Assembly: GCA_964016985.1 (NCBI GenBank) | Contig: OZ024830.1 | Location: 64,501,690 to 64,565,689, forward strand | Source: Anodontia alba | Taxonomy: Eukaryota > Mollusca > Bivalvia > Lucinida > Lucinidae | Length of the DNA: 64,000 nucleotides | Reading direction: 5' to 3' | Shown: piece after piece, positions 1 through 11,353 of the stretch | Numbering within the stretch: position 1 is the first letter of the stretch | Layout of the letters: every line of letters starts with the position of its first letter | Position numbers and translations under genes: made by a program | Notes under the pieces: generated by a model | Database searches by the model: none | Seen by the model: the letters and a program-made list of their open reading frames with translations, nothing else | What the model was told of the DNA's origin: nothing

Positions 1-149
1 AAGAGAAATTTCGGTATAAATAAGCAATCAACAGCAAAAATCCTGGGATTTAATCCTTGTTTTTATAGAAATCTAGCCCTCGCGCTTCATCTCGAAACAG
101 TTTAATATACATATAAATGAGTCGCAACGGGAGAAAACGTACCTTCTTG

Positions 150-365
150 ATATATGCGCGCAACGAAGACTTAAATCAGCCTGCGCATCCGAGCAGTCTG
201 ATCAGTGTCTTTGCACAAAGAAACTTTGTATCCTTGCCTATCCAAAATGCACCCAGTAAATAGTTTGATCAGACGGTGCGAATGAGCGAATGGGTACTTT
301 GCACCGGAAGCCCATAAAGCTATGTTGATAAAGATCTGTGGTTGCACGTTCATAATCACCAAGCA
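150..365 (-). repeat. Dispersed SINE-like repeat (GATCAG-CTGCGC family), copy 1
   Basis: The segment carries the signature 'caacgaagac..atcagcctgcgcatcc..gcagtctgatca' that recurs at 38890-39070, 44100-44310 and 45825-45970. The copies keep the same order of blocks (the GAAGAC block, CTGCGCATCC, then a block around GATCAGAC). I do not recognise a coding function; the short open frames across it are not shared between copies. The family class is unknown; SINE-like is an inference from size and dispersion. Confidence 0.5.
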
Positions 366-406
366 GGTAACTCATTTACACAGCTGAGGAGTAAATACTT
401 CTTTAC

Positions 407-510
407 CACGCTAGAGAACCACTGTACTCGAAATTCGCAGTAGTCGCGGGTTGGCTGCAGTCGACGAGGGCAGAAATTGGACTTTTTTTGTGTACCGGGA
501 TATTAAAAAA
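407..510 (+). repeat. Left terminal inverted repeat of the 3.3-kb element
   Basis: It pairs with 3604-3706. The shared blocks in order are CACGCTAGAGAACCACTG, CGAAATTCGCAGTAGTCG, GCAGTCGACGA, and ACCGGGAT after a T-run. The arm is flanked on the outside by TTTAC. Confidence 0.8.
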
Positions 511-1474
511 AGTATGAATTTCTAAATATGCTACATTTGGAAATTTTTCTCCACTGATTATTGTCACTTATATATCCAGCTTCATGTTTGCCTAACAACA
601 GACATGTGAGTTAAGCGATAGCCGATGCAGCACCCGATTTATGCAAGCATGTGATTTTATTTTATGGAAAAAAGGTAAAAAGCAGTTTTTGTTCATTTAT
701 GGAAATGTTCTGGAATTTATTTTTACTTTAGAAAAAAATGAAAAAATCGGTATTTATAATGTGCAAAAGTTCGAAACTTGTAGGTAGTACATTTTGGAAC
801 TTATTCGAGGTTTTCATACTGTACGCACAGTAATACATGTCGCGTGCACTGGCCCAGTGACCGGGGCGTCACTGTACGCATTTGTCGAGTTTGGACAAAG
901 GAGAGCTGTACCCATAAGTCGCGAGCTTTCCATACTGCATTTGCTTTCAAACCAAAATCGAGACAGAACGCTTTGAATTATTCGAAAGTTTGAATGATAT
1001 TTTCTGACTGATACGGAAGCTAGTTTATTGCAACATGCTAACCTCTTAGTCTTAACTTTCATGATGTAATAAATCATGAATTATTCACACTTTTTAATAC
1101 CATTTGTCTGATAAAGAAACGATTTCTTTTCAATTATTGAGGTACATGAACATTTATATAAAAATTGATTTTAACAAAACAGTTTCGTCTTCCCGGTTTA
1201 CAATGTGTTATTTCGGCCATTGTGTGCTGCATACATTTTACGAGCAAGCATAATTTTGGGACTGGGTGTTTTACAAACTCCTTGGTGGTTTTCAGTCACA
1301 TGATCTGTTGATTGTGTTGTGGCATTCGAGCAAAGGCTCAGATGAGACATGACATAAGAGTTGATGAACTAGAACAGTGTTTTCAGAGAAAAACGTATGT
1401 CCCCAACCAGTTAGAACAGACCTATTGTTGAAAAAGTTTGTATCTATAATTCCTCTTTTTTGTGTGTGTAGTCG

Positions 1475-2470
1475 ATGGGGGCCATTTTCCAAAATTTTAG
1501 CCCTCGTGTGACCTTCAAGTTGAAAATGGGGTCAAGGTCACCAAAATCTAATCAATTCTTGTCCCTGTCTCAACAATATGGCTGTACAAGTTTGGTCAAA
1601 ATGCATCCATTCATTCTGGAGACAAGGTGCAGAAAAGCCATTTTCCAACAATCTGAGCCCTCCTGTGACCTTGAAAATGGGGTCAAGTTCACCAAATCTA
1701 ATCAGTTCTTTTTCATGTCACAACAATATAGCTGTGCAAGTTTGGTAAAAATCCATCCATTCCTTCATGAGATAGGGTGCAGACAAGACATTTTCCAACA
1801 ATCTAAGCCCTTGTGTGACCTTGAAAATGGGCTCAAGGTCACCAAATCTAATCAGTTCGTTTTCATGTCACAACAATATAGATATACACGTTTAGTAAAA
1901 AAATCCATCCATTCATTCTGGAGATAAGGTGCAGACAAGCCATTTTCCAACAATCTGACCCCTCCTGTGACCTTAAAAATGGGGTCAAGGTCACCAAATC
2001 TATTCAGTTCTTTTCCATGTCACAAAAATATAGATGTACAAGTTTGGTCAAAATCCACCCATTCTTTCAGGAGACAGGGTGCAGACAAGCTATTTTCCAA
2101 CAATCTAAGCCGCCTTAGTATGACCTTGAAAATGAGATTAAGGTCACCAAACCTAATCAGCTCTTTTCGATGTCTCAACAATATAGATGTACAAAATTGG
2201 TAAAAATCCATCTGTTCATTCAGGAGATAGGGTGCAGACAACCCATTTTCCAACAATCTAAGCTATCATGTGACCTTGAAAATTGGGCAAGGTCACCAAA
2301 ATCTAATCAGTACTTTCACATGTCCCAGCAAATTAGATGTGCAAGTTCGGTCAAAATGCATTTGTTACTTCAGGAGATAGGGTGCAGACAAGCCATTCTC
2401 CAGCCTTTTTCAACAATCTAAACCCTCGTGTGACCTTGAAAATGGGGTCAAGGTCACCAAAATCTAATCA
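1475..2470 (+). repeat. Diverged tandem array, about 150-bp unit, 6-7 copies
   Basis: The block 'gaccttgaaaatggggtcaagg' (or a close variant) recurs near 1509, 1667, 1816, 1967, 2121, 2270 and 2431. Each is followed by 'tcaccaaatctaatcag', a 'caacaatatag' block and 'gggtgcagacaagccattttccaa'. Open frames on both strands run through the array because stop codons are sparse in the unit, but the frame changes between copies, so I do not call a gene. Units of this type are widespread in bivalve DNA as far as I know (recollection, not a search). Confidence 0.85.
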
Positions 2471-2606
2471 GCATTTTTCTCCCATCCAATGATAAATTTG
2501 TGTAAGTTTGGCCAAAATCATTAAGGAGATAGAGTGCAGACAGGAGGCTACGTCGACGTAGACGCTGACGCCGACAGGATCCGCACTAAAAACAATATGC
2601 TCCCCC

Positions 2607-2735
2607 TCCCCACCCCCCCCCCCCCCCCCACTATGGTGGGGACATGATAATTGTCTAAGTGTCGAAAATGATACATGATACAGTCCTGTGCGTGCGTGAG
2701 TGAGTGTGTGAGTGCGTGCGTGTGTGTGTTTGGAC
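2607..2735. repeat. Simple-sequence tracts: poly-C then GT/GC-rich
   Basis: A C-run of about 20 bases near 2615-2630 is followed by a (GTGC/GTGT)n-like stretch at about 2689-2730. The tracts lie directly after the tandem array inside the 3.3-kb element. Confidence 0.8.
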
Positions 2736-3603
2736 AAACGTTAATGTCAATATAATGCCAGGCAAATTATGTTGTTCTGAAATTTTTATTGGCCTCTTTA
2801 TGTATTTCAGCAGGAGGAAATGAAGACCTCTACACTGTCTGCGTATCGGTTTTACTATTGTCCATTCTATGGGTGCTTTGAACGTGTTATCAATCACTCT
2901 GTTGATATACACACGGACAAACCTTTGAAATGCCGCCAGTTAATTCATCGACAGGCAAATTTAAATACCAATCAGAACAGTTTGATGTACTGCCATCTGA
3001 ATTACAGCCATCAAGAAAGTACATAACATGCGACTCTTGCAATGAAAGCATATTTATACAGACTTCTTCAACCTTCTGCATTATATTGTTTCAGTATGTG
3101 TTACGTTCATTATTTTTAATACGAGTCACATAAGAATTTGAAATTGAGAGAGAATGTGCTTTCTAAACGGAAGTAATGTTTTAAAAACCGTTCGTGCTCA
3201 TATCGACTGCGCCCAGCTACTTCTTGACGACTGGGTACAAATTACATATTTAGACACCCGACTACTGGTACAGTGTCCGCGACTACTGAAAGTTGGCGTA
3301 CACTGACAAAAGTGCGTATAACTTCGCTAACAAGAAGAAATACGTCAAACGTTCTATTTCTTCTTTTATTTGCATTCTGCAATGTTTGATACCATACAAT
3401 ATTAATTATTGACTTTAGTAGAGAACATTTTGTGTGTGAACACATTTCGAACACATAAAATACCACCGGCTAACCTGAAATTGGCTGATACTCAGCTAAT
3501 TTTAGATTTTGACGGCTCCAATTGAACCAGAGTGGACAAAATTATTTGAGTGACAATTCCAAATGAAAATATCGTTAAAATAAATACTTGTGATGAACTT
3601 ATT

Positions 3604-3706
3604 CATTAGTAAGATCCCGGTAAAAAAAATGTAAACTTTCTGCCTTCGTCGACTGCGGCCAACCCGCGACTACTGCGAATTTCGAGTACAGTGGTTCTCT
3701 AGCGTG
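3604..3706 (-). repeat. Right terminal inverted repeat of the 3.3-kb element
   Basis: This is the reverse complement of the left TIR (407-510) with a few substitutions, for example one base inside GGCNGCAGTCGACGA and one in GANGGCAGAAA. It is followed by TTTAC at 3707-3711. Confidence 0.8.
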
Positions 3707-3800
3707 TTTACCTTTTTCTGAATAGAACTCTTCCAATCTTGAACTTGGATATGTTCATTGTTGCAAATAGGAGTGTCAGTCTAAAATAAATAATATAATC

Positions 3801-3867
3801 GCAAACATTGTAGATCCTGATTAGACGGCTCGTTACGAGGCGTCTCATCTGCATCTACACTGTTTGC
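3801..3867. repeat. Short hairpin element (GCAAACAGTGTAGAC family)
   Basis: Outer arms GCAAACATTGTAGATC and its inverted partner ending TACACTGTTTGC enclose a second inner stem (GACGGCTCG / CGAGGCGTC). It belongs to the ~68-bp hairpin family described in the findings. It is followed by 'gggatgaaagggtta', a block also found after the hairpin at 9177. Confidence 0.75.
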
Positions 3868-4140
3868 AAATGTTTCTTTTAGTTTGTAGGGATGAAAGGG
3901 TTATGGATACAGTATGGGTTAAAATATTATTTTTAAGCAGTTTTACATTTATAGAATTATGTTCTTTATTAGCATGAGAAATACTAGCCTAGCTAATAGG
4001 CGTAAAAATGAAAAATATGGCAACAAAGCCATCTATCTGCATTAAAATAAACAGTGTAATATTTTAGCTAGTCTAGTCTCCTTTCTCATTTTAATACTTA
4101 GCAAGTATGTGTATTGGAGACTCTTCCAAACTACCTTGCC

Positions 4141-4985
4141 ATCATTAATAAAAAGAAAAAAAAAGTAAGAGAAAAATCCAGGGAGTGCAACAATCACAAG
4201 CTGCAGCCCTTCCCAGACACGAAGAGGAAGAGGAAACAGACAAAACCAAACAAGCGCAAATTGAACCAACGTACAAAAAGCACTAAGATTAGCTCTCTAT
4301 TCCCCAAGCGAGGTAATCGCAATGCTAAAATGACCGAAATAACACAAGGCAAGACCAAAAAAATCGCCCCGTAGAATAAACCACAAAGCAACAAAGAGTA
4401 AGACTAACACCGGAACCACCTTAGAACGGTCAGTAGAATAAACCACCGGGGGGGGGGGGGGGGGTGGGGTGGGGAGCGAGGTTAAATCATTTTTTACGGC
4501 CAGCCAACTTCACCCTGGGTCACGATGCTACTCTTCATACAGAAATACATAAAAATTTGATTCGCTTAAAGGCTCCCAGCTCAGTCAATGCATCAAAGCG
4601 AAAACATAAAAAAAAAAATAATCGCTATGATAAACAAAGACGAATACTCATATACTCATGGCTAATTCTACTGTGTGCCAGAGTAAATGAAAACCAGTAG
4701 TTGAACTACGACGGGCCAAGCCAAAGACATCGTCAAGCCCCAACCCACTGGTCAAAGTTTTACGAAGAGGCCGTCGTTGAGTCTGAGGCCCGAACCGCCG
4801 GTCGTGCAATTAAAGAGTGAAGCATAGCCATTAACAATGATTGGGTTGATAACTAGGCATGCAGTCTGCCGCATAATATCCAGGCTATAGCCAATTCTTT
4901 TATAATTGTTAAATAGTTTTCTGAATTGCTCCGAAAAGTTAAATTTTCCCACAATTTTTCTAAATCTGTACACTAAGTCACCGTA
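4141..4985 (-). repeat. Dispersed repeat family R1, longest copy (A)
   Basis: The reverse complement matches 15940-16575 and 21862-22305 over the blocks 'taccttttttt', 'cctcttggggtctggg'-like, 'ctaatcttagtgcttt', 'ttctaaggcggt', 'ctgggtgaagtt' and 'actggttaaagtttt'-like. This copy extends farther (4800-4985) into a part shared with 12590-12870. A G-run of 18 or more (4449-4466) interrupts it. Open frames are present, but the substitution pattern between copies looks neutral (see rejected items). Confidence 0.8.
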
Positions 4986-5985
4986 AAATTCTGGTTCCGA
5001 TATACCTTGTTGCAGAATTATTAAGTTGACTATCTTTTAATGAAAAAAAAATAATCCGACTTTTATTATCAGACTAGTAGCTAGTCTATTGAAATGCATA
5101 CAAAACTACGAATTTCTATCTTTAATAATAAAGCTGTTATTTGAAAAAAAATCCCTTTTAACGGTAGTTGCTAGTTACAAACACCATTAAAATGGCAATG
5201 GCTATAAAATAATCCACGGTTACAAATACTTCTGATTTCTTTTGTGCTCTACATCCACAATTACCACAGAATGACCACAATAGTTTATGGCCTTGGTGCT
5301 GCTGGAATGAATAGCTTTAGGTTTGGACCAAGTTGTAAATAGCTGTCTATCATTGTGTAATATCATAGCAGTTCTCAGCTCTTGGCTTTCATTGGAAGTT
5401 GACTATTTTTGCATAATCATTTCATAAAAGAAGCATTTCTGATTTGTTTTTCAGGCTGGCATTACTTTAGTCCAGATTTCTGTCTGTAGTCCTGTGAAAA
5501 TGAAGATTAATTGGTCTCATGCAATTGAGGCTGCTTTTTTTACAAACTGGAAATCAAGGATCTGTGAAAACTTAAATGGATTCAACTCTATTATGTCTGG
5601 GCAAAACGAAAGAAACTTGGCATTTCTAAAGTTTTATATATTGTCTCAAAGACCATATCACAGCTTCTTTGTAACTGCTTTCATTCAGAATTTGTGTGTG
5701 TGTTTTTTTTAAATGAAGGACTGAAAAAATAACTGTGTATAGTTAATTAAGCTGTAACTTTACTTCTAAACATTTTTTTCAAAAGTTTGTGATATGGTTT
5801 TGTGTTAAGCACCTCTTCAGTTTACCCCAAAACTTTGGGCTCTGTGGCGGTCTTTGCTTTGATACTGAATCGGGGATAATGTTGATAGGGCTATAAGGGC
5901 ATATTTTGCTTACCACCTTTTACTTATTTGATTCAGATATAAAACAATTAAGATATTTAAAACAGCTAAGCTTTAAAATGATATA

Positions 5986-7531
5986 TACTGAAAGGAAAAA
6001 GAAACGCAGGGTAGAGTTTTTCCTTCTTATTTTAACCATTTTTTACGGTGTTTACTATAGCCATACACTTTTACAGATTGTCCTGTGAATGTGAACCGCG
6101 GGTATACGAGTCTGGTCGATGTGCCATCTACCCAGTGTGTGAAATCATTCAACCGTGCACTACACAGTGCATTGCACGGACAATACGGAAAGCCAAAATT
6201 TCGTGCAAAACAAGCATGTTTAAACCTTCAGCACAAGATTTCCTCACACCATTCGATTCTTTTACCGATTTTTCTTTTCATTTTTACGCTACTTTGAACT
6301 TTTTTTCAATCATGGTACGATTGACTGATGTTCAGAGGGGTAGGGCAATTGCGTTGCTGATGCAGGGTCAGAGGCAACAGCAAGTTGCCAATCATTTTGG
6401 GGTTAACGTCTCAACAATTGAACGTCTTGTTAGACGTTTAAGGGAGACAGGGCATTTAGCAGACCGACCGCGGTCTGGGCGTCCACGCGTGACGTCGCGA
6501 CGTCAAGACAGAACAATCCCTCTGGCACATTTGCAAAATCGTCATCTCACTGCTACCGAAACTGCCCTTAATACAGTAGGTACGCATAATCGACAAATTT
6601 CTCCGAAGACTGTTGGAAGTCGATTGCGTGAGATTGGTCTTCGGGCTCGTCATCCATACGTTGGTCTGCCTCTGACCCAGGCACGTAGGTTGCGTCGTAT
6701 GGCGTGGTTGACGGCGCATGCGCCCAGGCTATTTCCGATGAGGCAGTGGAGACGAGTTCTTTTCACGGACGAGTCTAGGTTCACTCTCTATCGCGCAGAT
6801 GGTCGACGTCGTGTGTACCGAACGCTTTGCCGACGCCTGTGTTGTCGAACGGGATCGGTTTGGGGGTGGCTCCGTTATGGTCTGGGGAGGCATTGCTCAC
6901 GGGATAAAATCACAGTTGATTATTGTTCGGGCAATATGACCGCAGTAAGGTATAGGGATGAGATCTTGCGTCCTGTTGCAGTGCCGCTTGTGCAACAACG
7001 TAATCTGATTCTGCAGTAGGACAATGCCCGACCACATGTTGCCCGAGTTTGTCAGGATTTCCTGGCAAACAATAACATCGCACCACTAGCATGGCCACCG
7101 TACAGTCCAGATTTGACCCCAATAGAGCACATGTGGGATGAGCTGGACAGAAGGGTTAGGAAGCGCCGAAATCCCCCGCAACTCTCGCACAACTAAGGAA
7201 TGCGTTGATCGATGAATGGAATAACATCCCGATGCGAACTGTCAATGCTTTGGTTAACTCTATCCAAAGGAGAATTAGGGCAGCAACGGCAGCAAGAGGG
7301 GGGCACACCCGATATTGATTTTCAGTTTGATTTTGATTTCAAGATTTGGTGGGTAGCTACCAATGAACTTCAATAACTCGAGACTTGTTGATCACAAACC
7401 AATAAAATTTAGAACTTTTGTTCCATACATGTACCGTTTTGTAATCATAGTAAAATATTTAACAAACTTTTTCAAACTTGAAGGAAATTTAAGGATTAAA
7501 TTTTCCCCCGCGTTTCTTTTTCCTTTCAGTA
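5986..7531 (+). mobile_element. Tc1/mariner-type transposon, copy 1 (defective)
   Basis: The ends are inverted copies: the left starts TACTGAAAGGAAAAAG and the right ends CTTTTTCCTTTCAGTA. TA lies outside each (5984-5985 and 7532-7533), the target duplication expected for Tc1-like elements. The element is 1546 bp and shares nearly all its sequence with the copy at 17338-18931. Compared with that copy it lacks about 33 bp upstream of the transposase start. It sits inside the loop of a large inverted repeat, so it inserted after that structure formed. Confidence 0.9.
6312..7318 (+). pseudogene. Tc1-like DD34E transposase, inactivated (copy 1)
   Basis: The frame starts MVRLTDVQRGRAIALL at 6312. 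It carries an N-terminal paired-type helix-turn-helix region, with an AT-hook-like GRPR motif before the second HTH, and the catalytic block FTDESRF. Compared with copy 2 it has an 11-bp deletion near 6817 and a 1-bp deletion near 6926 that together restore the frame. Between them the sequence is misread. A nonsense codon at 7017-7019 sits where QQDNARPH, the second catalytic Asp block, should begin. A further 1-bp loss falls near 7180. The intact length deduced from copy 2 is about 339 residues, usual for Tc1 transposases. A start further upstream at 6048 is only an open-frame extension through the 5' UTR. Confidence 0.9.
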
Positions 7532-8185
7532 TATAACATGATTATGTTACTGCTTGGGAAAAGGCTGAAAATAAAGGTCGTATAGCAACCCTGGACAATT
7601 TAAAGATACAGTTCCCCAAAATGACCCCAACCATGTTTATACCCTTTGGTTAGCGAAATATGACATTACTGTCCTGTCAAAATTATCGTTGAGTCTATAT
7701 CAAAGCAAAGACCCTCAAAGAGTCCCAAATTTGGGGATAGACTGAAAAAATATTAATGAACAAAACCGTATCAAAACATTTTGAAAAAACGTTTAGAAGT
7801 AAAGTTACAGCTTAATCAATTACTCCCAGAACTGTTTTCAGTCCTTCATTTCAAAACGACAACACACATTCTGAATGAAGCAGTTACAAAGAAATTGTGA
7901 TACTGTTTTTAAAACAATATATCAAACTTTAGATATGCCAAATTTCATTTAGTTTTGCAAAGAAATAAAAGAGTTGAATCCATTTAAGTTTTCTCAGACC
8001 CTTGATTTTCAGTTTGCAGAAATAAGCCACAATCATTTGTGACAATCTTCATTTTCTCATGACTACAGAGAAATCTGGACTAAAGTAAGACCAGCCTACC
8101 AAGACCGTCCCCGTCTTTTCCATGACTACTAAACAGCAAATCAGAAATGTTTGTTTTATGAATTAATTAAGCAAACATAATCAGC

Positions 8186-8560
8186 TTCCAATAAAAAAAA
8201 AAAAGGTAAGAGAGAAGTCCAGGGAGTGACACAATCACAAGCCGAAGCCCTTCCCAGACACCAAAAGGAAGAGGAAACAGACAAAACCAAACAGGCGCAA
8301 ATCGAAGAAACGTACGAAAAGCATTAAGATTAGCTCTATCTTCCCCAAGCGAGATAATCGCAATGCTAAAATGACTGAAAACCACAAGAACAATAACACG
8401 AGGCAAGACCAAAAAAAAACATCGCCTCACAGAATAAACCACAAAGCAACAAAGAGTAAGATTAACAACGGAACCGCCGCCTTAGAACGGTCAGTAGAAT
8501 AAACCACCGTGGGGTTTAAAGGAAGTTTACAGCCGACTAACTTCACCCTGGGTCCCGAAA
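8186..8560 (-). repeat. Dispersed repeat family R1, copy B
   Basis: It shares the ordered blocks of copy A ('aggtaagagagaagtccagggagtg', 'gattagctctatcttccccaagcgag', 'cttagaacggtcagtagaataaacc', 'cttcaccctgggtcccg') in the same orientation. It starts right at the outer edge of the large inverted repeat. Confidence 0.8.
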
Positions 8561-8617
8561 GCATGGAACTGAAACCGCTATGTTATGATACAAAGACAGA
8601 CAGCTATCAACATGTTT

Positions 8618-8745
8618 GGGCTTTGCGCTTTGTGACATCCATTTGAGTTTTGTGCTGTGTGGCATATGTTAAAGTTTTATGCTTTTGACATGCTTTGGTC
8701 TTGTCCTTTTGTGGCATCTGTTTGAGTTTTGTGCTTTGTGGCTCT
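8618..8745 (+). repeat. Imperfect tandem repeat, about 40-bp unit (TTTGAGTTTTGTGCT)
   Basis: About three units of 'gtggcatctgtttgagttttgtgcttt' are seen, with diverged spacing. No coding potential is evident. Confidence 0.55.
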
Positions 8746-9954
8746 AGTACTGAATGCCCCTCGTTTGTACCAAGTTTATACAGTTGGTATGGTAGGGTAG
8801 AAATATTATGCTGTTTAGGCTAAAACCCAGCTCTTAATACACACACCAAGTATTCATGTTAAGAAGTCAACAGATTTTTATTTAACCCTTTCACCCGAAG
8901 GTTTTGACACAGGCTCTTCCGTCTCTGAATTAAGACACATATAGGGGTTTCAGTCAAAATTGACTCTTCCATCAAGTCACTTGACTATTTAACTGCAACC
9001 GCAACTGATCATTCAAAATAGCTGATAAGGTAATTGGAAATGTTTTCAGTTACACAAACAAATCAACACGTACTTTTTACAGGTAAGCACAAGTACATCA
9101 ATACAAAGTTTTTTCTAAAATTTCACGTAGGCGTGGTTATAACTGCCCGACGGAGGAGTCAGTTAATAACAGAATAGCAAACAGTGTAGATCCTGATGAG
9201 ATGGCTCGTCAAGAGCCTTCTCATCTGGATCTGCACTGTTTCCAAAAGTATCTGTAGTGGTCTGTAGGGATGAAAGGGTTAATAAAGAAAAAATATCTGT
9301 ACAAGGTATATTGAGTAATCGGTGTCGCAAAGGATAACATACAAACACAAAGTAATCAGACTGCAAAATTGTAAAGATGATATCCATGAAGTTCCGCAAT
9401 CAACACCAAGAGGAAAAGTAATTAAAGATGGCAGGACAAACGTGACAAGGCAACGATAAAACAAAACAACCAGCTCTTTCTTCCCTCAACGAGGTCATCC
9501 GCAATGCCAGATAGTAACATCCAAACACACTGTCGTGAAACACACTCCGTAGTACGTCGTAGCTACCATTTTTGCTTAGGTCACACTATTTATTTTTACC
9601 GGAAATCTACAAAGCCAATCAGGCTGTAGTTCGCTGAACCGCACCGTCATTGTGAGTAGGACATAAGGAACACAGATGGAAATATTCCATCAAGTCAAAA
9701 AATATACTAATAGCCTCTGGTGTATTTGTAGCCCTCAGCGCATATCGTATTATTTGATGGTCGACTGGAAGCTTTCTATTAAGAGCCTTTAGAAAATAAC
9801 AGAAGCCACAATAATAAAAGCCCAACCTCACGCATCAAAAGGAAGAGAAGACATGAAAAAAAAGCTATATGAGCCCTAAAGGGGATGAATGCCACCGCTA
9901 CTGTCTGTTTGGCTTTGTAGATTTATTATTGTGAACAAAGCAAAACAAATATGG
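8746..9954. other. Intergenic stretch with one MITE-like segment
   Basis: A segment with ends 'ttaaccctttcac' (about 8883) and 'gaaagggttaa' (about 9270-9282) may be a ~400-bp MITE containing the hairpin at 9177-9243. Nothing else is recognised. Open frames of 60-80 codons on both strands show no family resemblance. Confidence 0.4.
9177..9243. repeat. Short hairpin element (GCAAACAGTGTAGAC family)
   Basis: The outer stem is GCAAACAGTGTAGATC with its inverted partner ending GCACTGTTTCC. The inner stem is GATGGCTCG / AGAGCCTTC. Confidence 0.75.
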
Positions 9955-10300
9955 CAAACTTTCTAAGTAAATGAAGGGTATGTAACTCTAGCAATAAAAA
10001 CTTGATCAGAGGTCTGTGACCTTTATGCACATTTCTAGCCTATAATCTTACTTTGGTGCAAGTTTCAAATCATTTTCTTGAAAACTGCAGGAGAAATTGG
10101 GGAGACACAAACCCTACTACGGCATGTGTATAATGCCATCTTTCGAAGTAAATCAAGGGTCTGTAACTCTAGCAATAAAAGTTTGATCAGAATTCTGTTG
10201 CCTTTATGCACATGCCTAGCCTATATTTAACTATGGAGCAAGTTTCAAACTATTACCTTAAAAACTGTAGGAGTTGGGGAGACACGAACAGTACTATAAT
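9955..10300 (+). repeat. Two tandem copies of a ~170-bp unit
   Basis: The blocks 'gtaactctagcaataaaa', 'tttgatcag', 'cctttatgcacat', 'gcaagtttcaaa' and 'ggggagacac' occur in the same order near 9985-10110 and 10150-10290. Confidence 0.8.
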
Positions 10301-10329
10301 GTGTAACGTACGGAGGGTACAACTATATG

Positions 10330-10560
10330 CTATCCTCCTTTTCGTGACGGGGGCATAAAATAGCAACGGTAAAAACGACCGGCTCCCTCTTCCCTTCAAG
10401 AAATGATCGCAATGAGACAATAAACTACCAAAGCATTAAAGAAACAAGAACCCGAACCAGGTAAAACATACAGTCGCACCAAACAGGCACTATATAGAGC
10501 TCGAACAACGCTAGAGCCACTACCTTAGAATGGTTAGTTAATATGTTTCTTTAGCCTGAG
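10330..10560 (-). repeat. Diverged copy of dispersed repeat R1 (F)
   Basis: It keeps scattered R1 blocks ('ctccctcttccc', 'atgatcgcaatg', 'ccttagaatggttagtt') in R1 minus-strand order but is much diverged. Confidence 0.45.
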
Positions 10561-11242
10561 TTTACTTGCCGTTTTCCGTACATCTAGTCGTTTTCCGTAC
10601 GCTGCGGGTTGTACGGGATGGGTCTTGTCACAATTTTCTGCCGTCAGCGGATTTAAAGAGATAGTATTCAGTAAATGCAATGAATCGAATTCGGTACTGT
10701 TTAACCAAACCTGTCCGTTTGAATTTGGGGTGCTCAAATTTTTGCCTGCTTCACACACTGGGATAAGTTTAGATGTTCTGCAATTTGATTTTTGCTATTT
10801 TCGGCGTCAAAGTTTGATAGCAATATTTTGGGGAAGGAGAACTTTGGTATTAGATTGGAATATATGGCATAACAGTAGACGACTATATTTTATTACATTC
10901 GGGGCGGGGTAGTCTTTCATTGTTCTAAAATATTATGTACTCGATCGAAGCGCTTTTCGTAAGCCTCGAACGGGTACTCACAATGCAATTTATGCGATTA
11001 ATCAGTAATAAGAAAATTCATGTATATAGGTTAAAACCACTTTTTTCTAAATAAAGTGCGGTTTACAGAGATGGGCATGGCATGGACTTGATCTCGTGAA
11101 TCTCGGTATTTTACCGCCCAATTTTACCACTACGAGGAAGCTATCAGGTTTATTTTTTCTGAACTCGTTAGCTTGTATAATCTTCTGGAAGGTAAAAGCA
11201 CAATATCGAGATAACCCTAAGACTTGGGGCAGACAGGCCTGA
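10561..11242. other. Intergenic stretch, nothing recognised
   Basis: The longest open frame (95 codons at 10625, +) has no recognisable domain, membrane topology or repeat structure. I do not call it a gene. Confidence 0.4.
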
Positions 11243-11310
11243 GCAAACAGTGAAGACCCGGGTCAGACGCCGCAAGACGCGGCGTTCTATCAGGGTCTGT
11301 ACTGTTTGTC
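11243..11310. repeat. Short hairpin element (GCAAACAGTGTAGAC family)
   Basis: GCAAACAGTGAAGACCC pairs with a right arm ending GGGTCTGTACTGTTTG. The inner stem is GACGCCGC / GCGGCGTT. Confidence 0.75.
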
Positions 11311-11353
11311 ACTCATCCAGCACTTGAACCCTTAAACTGCCAATCACAACAAT

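Larger units (their letters stand above)
407..3706. mobile_element. 3.3-kb non-autonomous DNA transposon, 5-bp TSD, TIRs beginning CAC
   Basis: The left end (CACGCTAGAGAACCACTG...) and the right end (...CAGTGGTTCTCTAGCGTG) are inverted copies of each other. The match is nearly perfect for about 70 bp and weaker out to roughly 105 bp. TTTAC stands immediately outside both ends (402-406 and 3707-3711), which fits a 5-bp target-site duplication. Termini starting CAC with a 5-bp duplication are features of the Transib superfamily (relatives of RAG1); that assignment is inference only, because no transposase is visible inside. The interior holds a ~150-bp tandem array (about 1475-2470), a poly-C/GT tract, and otherwise only short unconvincing open frames. 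It is probably mobilised in trans or inactive. Confidence 0.7.
5422..8162. mobile_element. Large inverted-repeat (foldback-like) element interrupted by Tc1 copy 1
   Basis: The left arm at about 5422-5925 is the inverted copy of the right arm at about 7625-8162. Matched blocks include 'catttctgatttg', 'actttagtccagatttct', 'gtaactgcttcattcag'-like, 'aagctgtaactttacttc' and 'ggtctttgctttgata'. The arms are roughly 500 bp and have diverged by substitutions and small indels. The left arm contains a 72-codon open frame with no counterpart in the right arm, so I do not call it coding. The loop holds a Tc1-like element (5986-7531) flanked by TA. Superfamily and termini are not determined. Confidence 0.75.

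Noticed and set aside
1475..2421. 150-codon ORF and its neighbours in the ~150-bp array
   Set aside because: Frames change between units and follow the repeat; no domain.
5494..5712. 72-codon ORF in the left arm of the large inverted repeat
   Set aside because: The right arm does not preserve the frame; no domain.
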